Assembly (NCBI GenBank): GCA_002493755.1
Contig: DKZT01000072.1
Coordinates: 1-5,109 of the forward strand
From: Ruminococcaceae bacterium UBA7067
Lineage (GTDB): Bacteria > Bacillota > Clostridia > Oscillospirales > Acutalibacteraceae
Length of the DNA stretch: 5,109 nucleotides
Direction: 5' to 3'
The notes under the pieces are model-generated. The model made no database searches. It was not told where the DNA came from and saw only the letters and a program-made list of their open reading frames with translations. Below, in pieces: positions 1 through 5,109 of this stretch. Both the position numbers and the translations under genes were made by a program. The first letter of the stretch is position 1. Each line of letters opens with the position of its first letter.

Positions 1-969
1 AAATTTGGTATATGGTTTGAGCCTGAAATGGTGTCCGAGGACAGCGAGCTTTACAGAACTCACCCAGAATGGGCGATTCAGATTCCAAACAGAAAGCCGA
101 CAAGAAGCCGTTATCAGCTTGTTCTCGATATGACCCGTCAGGATGTTCGTGACTATTTATTCAAGGTTATCAGCGATGTATTGAGCAGTGCCGATATTTC
201 GTATGTGAAGTGGGATATGAACCGCAGTATCTGCGATTGGTACAGCGCAGAGCTTCCTGCTGAAAATATGGGAGAAATGCAGCACAGATATGTTCTGGGG
301 TTGTATGAACTTTTGGACAGGCTTACAACTGAATTTCCGCACATTCTCTTTGAGGGTTGCAGCGGCGGAGGCGGTCGTTTTGATGCAGGCATACTTTACT
401 ATTGCCCACAGATTTGGTGCAGTGACGATACCGATGCATACGAGAGGACGAAGATTCAGTACGGAACATCATTTTTCTATCCCATATCAACAATCGGTTC
501 TCACGTTTCAATTGTACCAAACCATCAGACAGGCAGAATTACTCCTTTTGAAACAAGGGCAGTTACGGCTATGAGCGGCAGCTTTGGCTATGAGCTTGAC
601 TTAAACACACTTTCGGAAGAAGAAAAAAATGCGGTTATCGAGCAGAATAAACGCTTTAAAAAATACGGTCCGTTAATTCATAACGGCAGATACTACAGAC
701 TCAGCAATCCTATGACGGATAAATTTGCAATCTGGTCGTTTGTATCTGAAAATTCCTGTGAGGCGCTTGTTCACGGAATGATATTCCGAACAGAGCCTAA
801 TATGACAAGATATTCCGTAAAGCTGCGTGGATTGATTCCCGATAAGAAATATGTTGTTGATGGTGATAACACAATTTATACTGGAAAGGCATTAATGGAA
901 GGCGGTATCCTTCTTCCGAAGCCTTGGGGAGATTTCTTCCCGATTGAACTGCATCTCAAAGAAGTATAA
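1..969 (+). CDS. Alpha-galactosidase, GH36 family (C-terminal part, 5'-truncated by window edge)
   Basis: Hydrolyses terminal alpha-1,6-galactosyl residues of melibiose, raffinose and stachyose, releasing galactose. The frame is open from base 1. The first ten codons read KFGIWFEPEM, a conserved GH36 stretch, so the gene starts outside the window and the ATG at 28 is an internal methionine. Visible GH36 motifs, by window codon, are the nucleophile motif YVKWDMNR (Asp72, bases 214-216), the substrate-binding CxxGxxR motif as CSGGGGR (120-126), and SDxxDxxxR as SDDTDAYER (141-149), which carries the acid/base aspartate. The remainder matches the end of the barrel and the C-terminal beta domain, ending in PWGDFFPIELHLKEV before TAA. 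GH36 enzymes of this type are usually around 730 residues, so roughly 400 N-terminal residues, including the beta-sandwich domain, are missing. The catalytic residues are intact. It is probably cytoplasmic, although the true N-terminus cannot be seen. It lies 23 bases before galK, which supports galactose as its product. Specificity among alpha-galactosides cannot be read from the sequence. Confidence 0.95.
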   Translation, partial: KFGIWFEPEMVSEDSELYRTHPEWAIQIPNRKPTRSRYQLVLDMTRQDVRDYLFKVISDVLSSADISYVKWDMNRSICDWYSAELPAENMGEMQHRYVLGLYELLDRLTTEFPHILFEGCSGGGGRFDAGILYYCPQIWCSDDTDAYERTKIQYGTSFFYPISTIGSHVSIVPNHQTGRITPFETRAVTAMSGSFGYELDLNTLSEEEKNAVIEQNKRFKKYGPLIHNGRYYRLSNPMTDKFAIWSFVSENSCEALVHGMIFRTEPNMTRYSVKLRGLIPDKKYVVDGDNTIYTGKALMEGGILLPKPWGDFFPIELHLKEV

Positions 970-980
970 TCATACGAAAC

Positions 981-984
981 GGAG
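981..984 (+). promoter_or_regulatory. Ribosome binding site for galK
   Basis: GGAG in the 23-base gap after the alpha-galactosidase stop, with an 8-base spacer to the ATG at 993. It is the only good Shine-Dalgarno site near the start of this frame and supports that start. The short gap shows no promoter boxes or terminator stem, consistent with cotranscription. Confidence 0.75.
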
Positions 985-992
985 AGTAAAAT

Positions 993-2279
993 ATGAAACC
1001 ACAAGTCTTTATAGAAAAATTAAACAGCGGTGAATTTGACAGCTTACTGAAAAAATTATACGGTGAGTCACAGTTTGAAATTGAGAAACAGAAAAAGCGT
1101 TATACAGAAGCGGTAAAAAGATTTGAAGAGCTTTATCCCGAGCGAGAGGATATAAAAGTATATTCTGCCCCAGGCAGAACGGAAATCGGAGGAAATCACA
1201 CAGATCATCAGCACGGATGCGTATTGGCGGCAGCAGTTAATCTTGATGTTATTGCGGTTGTATCTTTTCATAATGACAGAGTAATAAGACTGAAATCAAA
1301 GGGTTATGAGAAGGATTTTATAGATTTGTCGGATTTCAGTGTTCATAATGAAGAAAAGGGAAGGTCAGCCGCAATCATCAGGGGTATAGCGTCATATTTT
1401 AATGATAAGGGCGTTGCTGTTGGCGGTTTCGATGCCTACACGACTTCAGATGTCTTGAGCGGAAGCGGACTTTCATCGTCAGCAGCATTTGAAACTCTCA
1501 TCGGTACAATTATTGATTTACACTATAACTGCGGCAACGCAGGCAGTGTTGAGATTGCAAAAATCGGACAATATGCAGAAAACAAATATTTCGGCAAGGG
1601 CAGCGGTCTTATGGATCAGATGGTAAGTTCGGTCGGAGGATTTGTTTATATCGACTTTCTCGATACATCAAATCCTGTTATCGAAAAACACAGCTTTGAT
1701 TTTGAAAAGGCAGGTTACAGTATTTGCATAACCGATACAAAGTGCAGTCATTCTGATTTAACCGAGGACTATGTTGCCGTACCGTCCGAAATGAAAAAGG
1801 TTGCAGCTTATTTCGGAAAGAATGTATTGCGTGAGGTTGACGAGGAAGGCTTCTATGAGGCTGTTCCAAAACTCAGAAACTCCTGCACTGACCGTGAAAT
1901 TATGAGAGCCGCACACTTTTTTGGTGAAAACACAAGAGCTGAACAAGAGGCACAGGCACTTGAAAACGGTGATACCGACAGATTTTTTGAGCTTGTTCGT
2001 CAGTCGGGTGAGTCGTCTGCAAACCTTTTGCAAAATCTGTATTCCTGCAAAAAGCCGACTGAACAGGGAATACCGCTTGCAATAATGATGAGTAAACGAA
2101 TTTTACAGGATAGCGGTGCAGTAAGAGTTCACGGAGGAGGCTTTGCAGGAACGATTCAGGCATTTATTCCTGTTGAAAAAGCCAAGGAATATTCCGATGA
2201 AATGAACAGGATTTTCGGCGAGGGCAGCTGTTATGTTCTTCACATAAGACCTGTTGGCGGAATTGAAATTACTGCATAA
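993..2279 (+). CDS. galK: Galactokinase (GHMP kinase family, divergent signature)
   Basis: Phosphorylates galactose to galactose-1-phosphate with ATP in the cytoplasm, the entry step of the Leloir pathway. It has 428 residues, somewhat longer than the usual roughly 390. The extra length is mainly a charged, helical-looking N-terminus (residues 1-50). The galactokinase signature is at 61-75, GRTEIGGNHTDHQHG. The GHMP ATP-binding motif GSGLSSSAA is at 157-165. The catalytic aspartate motif GLMDQ has Asp208. The C-terminal glycine motif HGGGFAGT is at 380-387. Arg62, His69, Asp71 and Tyr260 (in LTEDY) align with known sugar-site residues. Oddly, the usual Glu of GEHTDY is Asn68, the Tyr is His72, and the usual CGxMDQ is SGLMDQ. 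I believe this variant is widespread in clostridial genomes and annotated as galactokinase, so it is probably functional. The neighbours (alpha-galactosidase before it, galT 11 bases after) argue strongly for galactose as substrate. A kinase for another galactose-like sugar remains possible. Confidence 0.9.
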   Translation: MKPQVFIEKLNSGEFDSLLKKLYGESQFEIEKQKKRYTEAVKRFEELYPEREDIKVYSAPGRTEIGGNHTDHQHGCVLAAAVNLDVIAVVSFHNDRVIRLKSKGYEKDFIDLSDFSVHNEEKGRSAAIIRGIASYFNDKGVAVGGFDAYTTSDVLSGSGLSSSAAFETLIGTIIDLHYNCGNAGSVEIAKIGQYAENKYFGKGSGLMDQMVSSVGGFVYIDFLDTSNPVIEKHSFDFEKAGYSICITDTKCSHSDLTEDYVAVPSEMKKVAAYFGKNVLREVDEEGFYEAVPKLRNSCTDREIMRAAHFFGENTRAEQEAQALENGDTDRFFELVRQSGESSANLLQNLYSCKKPTEQGIPLAIMMSKRILQDSGAVRVHGGGFAGTIQAFIPVEKAKEYSDEMNRIFGEGSCYVLHIRPVGGIEITA

Positions 2280-2285
2280 GGGTGG
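2280..2285 (+). promoter_or_regulatory. Ribosome binding site deciding the galT start
   Basis: GGGTGG lies directly after the galK stop, 5 bases before the ATG at 2291. An in-frame GTG at 2282 would give three more residues but falls inside this purine-rich site and has no separate Shine-Dalgarno sequence, so the ATG at 2291 is preferred. The match to the consensus is imperfect. Confidence 0.6.
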
Positions 2286-2290
2286 TTTTT

Positions 2291-3781
2291 ATGATTTGTA
2301 ATGAAATTCAGAAACTGATAAATTATTCAATAAAAAGCGGACTGATTGAAAAAGAAGATGAATATGTAATAAGAAATCAGCTTATGGACGCACTCTGCGT
2401 TTATGACTGGGAAGAATCGGAAGTTAAGGAAAATAACTTTGTAATTGATGATATTCTGGACAGGCTTACAGATTATGCTTGCGAAAACAAAATAATTGAT
2501 GACACAACTGCATCACGTGATTTGTTTGATACAAAGCTTATGGGAATTGTTACACCATTCCCAAGAGAGATTATCAGCAAGTTCAATCAGCTCTGCTCGC
2601 AGTCGCCTAAAAAGGCTACCGACTGGTATTATGATATAAGCCAAAAGCTTAATTATGTGAGAGCAGGAAGAATAGCAAAGGATATTCGATGGCAGTATGA
2701 GTCGGAATACGGCACGCTCGATATTACCATAAACCGTTCAAAGCCGGAAAAAGATCCCCGTGATATTGCGGCGGCAAGAACAGCGAAGGCAACAGCATAT
2801 CCGAAATGTCAGCTTTGCCCCGAAAACGCAGGCTTTGCAGGAAACAAAAATCACCCTGCAAGACAAAATCTCCGTCCGATTCCTATTGATATTTGCAGTG
2901 AAAGCTGGCAGCTTCAATATTCTCCTTACGGCTATTACAACGAGCATTGTATTGTGTTCAATGAAAAGCATATTCCGATGAAGATAGACTCAGCCGTATT
3001 TGAAAAGCTGTTTGATTTTATAGATAAATTTCCTCATTATTTTGTAGGCTCAAATGCAGATTTGCCGATTGTCGGAGGTTCAATTTTAAGTCACGAGCAT
3101 TTTCAGGGCGGAAATTACACTTTCGCAATGGCTAAAGCGGAGATAGAAAAAGAGTTCTCCTTGTCGGATTTCCCTGAAGTAACGGCAGGCATTGTAAAAT
3201 GGCCTATGTCCGTAATTAGACTGAAAAGCAAGAATAGGGAAGAACTTTCAATGGTTTGCAGTTATGTCCTTGAAAAGTGGAAAGGTTACAGTGACCCGAA
3301 TGCAGGAATATTTGCCGAAACCGAAGGAGTGCCGCACAATACGGTAACACCAATTGCGAGAATGAACGGCGACAACTACGAGTGTGACCTTGTACTTCGC
3401 AATAATATTACTTCCGATGAGCGTCCTCTCGGTGTGTTCCACCCGAATCAATCCCTGCACCACATAAAAAAAGAGAATATAGGTCTTATTGAGGTAATGG
3501 GACTTGCCGTTCTTCCTGCAAGGCTTGCGGTTGAATTGGAAGAAGTGAAGAAAGCAATACTCGCAGGAGCAGACCTTAACTCAAATCCTGCAACAGCTTC
3601 ACACGCACAATGGGCAAAGGATATTTTATTGCGATATCCGGAATTTTCCGAAGCTAATGCAGAAGATATACTTCGGCTTGAGGTCGGAAAAGTATTTGAA
3701 CAGGTGCTTTGTGATGCCGGAGTATTCAAGAGAACCGAAAAGGGAATTTCCGATTTTATAAGGTTTACAGAGGTGCTTTGA
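2291..3781 (+). CDS. galT: UDP-glucose--hexose-1-phosphate uridylyltransferase, family 2
   Basis: Transfers UMP from UDP-glucose to galactose-1-phosphate, giving UDP-galactose and glucose-1-phosphate through a uridylyl-histidine intermediate. The 496 residues (from ATG 2291) fit the long Firmicutes-type family 2, not the roughly 350-residue E. coli type. Visible blocks in order: ATDWYYDIS (109-117), KPEKDPRDIAAAR (151-163), the Cys pair in CQLCPENAGFAG (173-184), HPARQNLRPIPI (188-199), NEHCIVFNEKHIPM (217-230), the active site GGSILSHEHFQGG (262-274), PHNTVTPIARMNG (348-360), and the conserved stretch beginning LGVFHPNQSLHHIKKEN (380 onward). In HEHFQ the second histidine, His270 (bases 3098-3100), should be the uridylylated nucleophile. 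No truncation or missing key residue is seen. It follows galK by 11 bases and ends 1 base before the fructokinase start, so it is almost certainly cotranscribed and translationally linked. The glucose-1-phosphate it makes can feed glycolysis or glycogen synthesis. Confidence 0.96.
   Translation: MICNEIQKLINYSIKSGLIEKEDEYVIRNQLMDALCVYDWEESEVKENNFVIDDILDRLTDYACENKIIDDTTASRDLFDTKLMGIVTPFPREIISKFNQLCSQSPKKATDWYYDISQKLNYVRAGRIAKDIRWQYESEYGTLDITINRSKPEKDPRDIAAARTAKATAYPKCQLCPENAGFAGNKNHPARQNLRPIPIDICSESWQLQYSPYGYYNEHCIVFNEKHIPMKIDSAVFEKLFDFIDKFPHYFVGSNADLPIVGGSILSHEHFQGGNYTFAMAKAEIEKEFSLSDFPEVTAGIVKWPMSVIRLKSKNREELSMVCSYVLEKWKGYSDPNAGIFAETEGVPHNTVTPIARMNGDNYECDLVLRNNITSDERPLGVFHPNQSLHHIKKENIGLIEVMGLAVLPARLAVELEEVKKAILAGADLNSNPATASHAQWAKDILLRYPEFSEANAEDILRLEVGKVFEQVLCDAGVFKRTEKGISDFIRFTEVL
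3770..3775 (+). promoter_or_regulatory. Ribosome binding site for fructokinase, inside the galT 3' end
   Basis: GAGGTG with a 7-base spacer to the ATG at 3783, lying in the last codons of galT. The galT stop (TGA, 3779-3781) sits between this site and the start codon, an arrangement that favours translational coupling. Confidence 0.8.
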
Positions 3782-3782
3782 A

Positions 3783-4736
3783 ATGTTTGATATTACTACT
3801 GTGGGAGAAATACTGATTGACCTTACACAAACGGGAATTTCGGATAACGGAATTCCGATATACACTGCAAATCCCGGCGGCGCGCCTGCCAATGTTGCAG
3901 TAGCGGCTTCAAAGCTTGGCGCAAAAACTGCGTTTATCGGAAAGGTAGGTAACGATTCTTTCGGAAGATTTTTGTGCGATACACTAAAAAAATATAATGC
4001 CAGTACAGACGGCGTTATTACCGATAAAAGTGCCAACACAACGCTTGCGGTAGTTTCGGTAAACGAAAACGGCGAGCGCAGCTTTTCTTTTTACAGAAAG
4101 AACAGTGCCGACACATTGTTATCTGAAAATGAAATAACCGATTTACAGATGAGCAATACGCATATACTTCACTTCGGCTCTGTCAGCCTTACCGCTGAAC
4201 CTTCAAGAACGGCAACAATTTCAGCAGTCAGACGAGCAAAAATCCTCGGAGCGACAATCACATATGACCCGAATTACAGAGAGAGCCTTTGGAACAGTTT
4301 AGACGAGGCGGTTGAACAGATGAAAAAACCGCTTGATTTAGTAGATATATTAAAAGTATCAGATGAGGAATTACCTCTTATCAGCGGAAAAACCGATGTT
4401 GAAGACGGAGCAAAATACTTATGTGACAAGTATAATCTTAAGCTCGTCCTTGTAACTCTCGGAGCAAAGGGTGCATATTATCGCTTTAAAGATTGCACAG
4501 GAATTGTTGACGGCGTAAGCGTTACGGTTGCAGATACAAACGGTGCAGGCGATACATTCTTCGGCGCATTTTTAAGCCGTATGGCGTATATGGGAAAATA
4601 CAACCCGTCAGAACTGACGGAGGACGAAATAAAGGATATGCTTGCATTTTCAAACAATGCGGCGGCAATTACAACAAGCAGAAGCGGTGCGATACCTGCT
4701 ATGCCTACTATCGGAGAGATTGACAGATTACCATAA
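3783..4736 (+). CDS. Fructokinase (PfkB/ribokinase family)
   Basis: Predicted to phosphorylate fructose to fructose-6-phosphate with ATP in the cytoplasm. Its 317 residues are normal for the family. The N-terminus has the fructokinase-like GEILIDL (8-14). The first PfkB signature is NPGGAPANVAVAASKLG (30-46), and GKVGNDSFG (53-61) follows. DPNYRESLW (162-170) and KVSDEELPLISG (191-202) resemble fructokinases more than ribokinases or adenosine kinases. TLGAKGAYY (225-233) precedes the second signature, DTNGAGDTFFGAFL (251-264), whose Asp257 is the expected catalytic base and whose GAGD forms the anion hole. The C-terminal SGAIPAMPT (301-309) is also typical of fructokinases. The third signature residue is Asn where Thr is common, a tolerated variation. 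It sits 1 base after galT and 16 bases before an amylosucrase-type gene whose product releases fructose, which fits fructose as substrate. Other PfkB sugars such as 2-keto-3-deoxygluconate are less likely given these motifs and this context. Confidence 0.91.
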   Translation: MFDITTVGEILIDLTQTGISDNGIPIYTANPGGAPANVAVAASKLGAKTAFIGKVGNDSFGRFLCDTLKKYNASTDGVITDKSANTTLAVVSVNENGERSFSFYRKNSADTLLSENEITDLQMSNTHILHFGSVSLTAEPSRTATISAVRRAKILGATITYDPNYRESLWNSLDEAVEQMKKPLDLVDILKVSDEELPLISGKTDVEDGAKYLCDKYNLKLVLVTLGAKGAYYRFKDCTGIVDGVSVTVADTNGAGDTFFGAFLSRMAYMGKYNPSELTEDEIKDMLAFSNNAAAITTSRSGAIPAMPTIGEIDRLP

Positions 4737-4739
4737 ATT

Positions 4740-4745
4740 GAGGTG
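4740..4745 (+). promoter_or_regulatory. Ribosome binding site deciding a GTG start for the amylosucrase-type gene
   Basis: GAGGTG with a 7-base spacer to the GTG at 4753, the same hexamer and spacing as used by the upstream fructokinase gene. An ATG at 4746 directly abuts this site, is in another frame and stops after four codons. The next in-frame ATG (4852) has no Shine-Dalgarno site and would remove conserved N-terminal residues. Confidence 0.75.
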
Positions 4746-4752
4746 ATGAGTA

Positions 4753-5109
4753 GTGAATAAATCAGCTAAGTGGGAAAAGGAATTTGTTGAACGCTTTTCA
4801 AAACGCTATGATGAGCTGAAATGGCTGTATTGTGAAGTGTATAACAACGATATGAATGCCCTTTCCTGGTTATGTAATTCATTATACGAATATTACAAGC
4901 ATAGAAAAAGCTCATTGAAAAAGCTTGACAGAGAAAAAGAGAAAAATCCCGATTGGTATAAAACTAAAGATATAATCGGTATGATGCTGTATGTAGACGC
5001 TTTTGCAGACAATCTTAACGGTGTAAAAGAAAAAATTGACTATCTAAAGAAATGCGGAGTTAATTATTTGCATTTTATGCCATTACTGAAAACTCCAAAG
5101 GGCAGGAGC
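4753..5109 (+). CDS. Amylosucrase-type glycoside hydrolase, GH13 (N-terminal part, 3'-truncated by window edge)
   Basis: Amylosucrases transfer glucose from sucrose onto an alpha-1,4-glucan and release fructose; close relatives simply hydrolyse sucrose. Only 119 codons are in the window, open to the last base, against a usual length of about 630-650. The start is a GTG supported by a GAGGTG site. Residues 7-66 are a charged, helical region with RFSKRYDELKWLY (14-26) and KKLDREKEKNPDWY (56-69), like the N-terminal helical domain of amylosucrases with its RR/KxPDW exit. The barrel then begins: DIIGMMLYVDAFADNLNGV (73-91), and CGVNYLHFMPLLKTPKGRS (101-119), matching the family's YLHLMPL...P.G pattern. 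No signal peptide is seen. It follows fructokinase by 16 bases, which fits fructose as a product. The catalytic Asp/Glu residues lie beyond the window, so amylosucrase, sucrose hydrolase and another GH13 sucrose-active enzyme cannot be separated here. Confidence 0.85.
   Translation, partial: MNKSAKWEKEFVERFSKRYDELKWLYCEVYNNDMNALSWLCNSLYEYYKHRKSSLKKLDREKEKNPDWYKTKDIIGMMLYVDAFADNLNGVKEKIDYLKKCGVNYLHFMPLLKTPKGRS

Noticed and set aside
28..30. ATG at 28 as the start of the alpha-galactosidase
   Set aside because: The frame is open to base 1 and the nine codons before it encode the conserved GH36 stretch KFGIWFEPE, so this is an internal methionine.
290..574. 94-codon open frame on the plus strand in another frame of the alpha-galactosidase
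   Set aside because: It overlaps the GH36 substrate-binding and acid/base motifs entirely, and its translation has no family resemblance.
970..992. Possible internal promoter or terminator between the alpha-galactosidase and galK
   Set aside because: Only 23 bases, with a Shine-Dalgarno site and no stem-loop, T run or paired promoter boxes.
2282..2284. GTG at 2282 as the galT start
   Set aside because: It sits inside the GGGTGG purine site that best serves the ATG at 2291, and has no Shine-Dalgarno site of its own at a workable distance.
3626..4039. 137-codon open frame on the minus strand across the galT/fructokinase junction
   Set aside because: It lies antisense to two strongly supported genes, has no recognisable domain, and its open length is explained by the codon pattern of the plus-strand genes.
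4746..4760. Four-codon open frame (ATG AGT AGT GAA TAA) overlapping the start of the amylosucrase-type gene, considered as a leader peptide
   Set aside because: Its ATG directly abuts the Shine-Dalgarno site with no spacer, so initiation there is unlikely; it is best seen as a chance overlap.

Overview
The window is a tightly packed, single-strand (+) carbohydrate-utilisation operon, cut at both ends. In order it holds the C-terminal 322 codons of a GH36 alpha-galactosidase, a divergent galactokinase (galK), a family-2 galactose-1-phosphate uridylyltransferase (galT), a PfkB-type fructokinase, and the first 119 codons of a GH13 amylosucrase-type enzyme. The gaps between genes are 23, 11, 1 and 16 bases. 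There is no room for internal promoters or terminators, and there is no gene-free stretch over 300 bases. I see no tRNA, rRNA, CRISPR array, insertion sequence or attachment site.

The organism is probably a low-to-moderate-GC Gram-positive, most likely a gut-type member of the Clostridia. The grounds are the AT-leaning codon choice, the purine-rich Shine-Dalgarno sites, the long family-2 GalT typical of Firmicutes, the soluble GH36 enzyme, and the GGNHTDHQHG variant of the galactokinase signature, which I associate with clostridial proteins. This placement is inference and no species is claimed.

The genes form a coherent pathway for galactosyl-sucrose sugars (raffinose, stachyose) and melibiose-like galactosides. 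The alpha-galactosidase would release galactose and leave sucrose. GalK and GalT would pass galactose into the Leloir pathway. The amylosucrase-type enzyme would split sucrose, transferring glucose to an alpha-glucan or to water and releasing fructose, which the fructokinase would phosphorylate. None of the three complete proteins has a signal peptide or membrane segment, and neither does the visible amylosucrase N-terminus, so the pathway looks cytoplasmic and needs a sugar importer encoded elsewhere. The epimerase galE, a transporter and a regulator are not in the window.

I do not see a new kind of biological system here. The points most worth a second look are the altered sugar-binding signature of the galactokinase, and the use of an amylosucrase-type enzyme for the sucrose half of the pathway. 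The latter may link raffinose use to storage-glucan synthesis.
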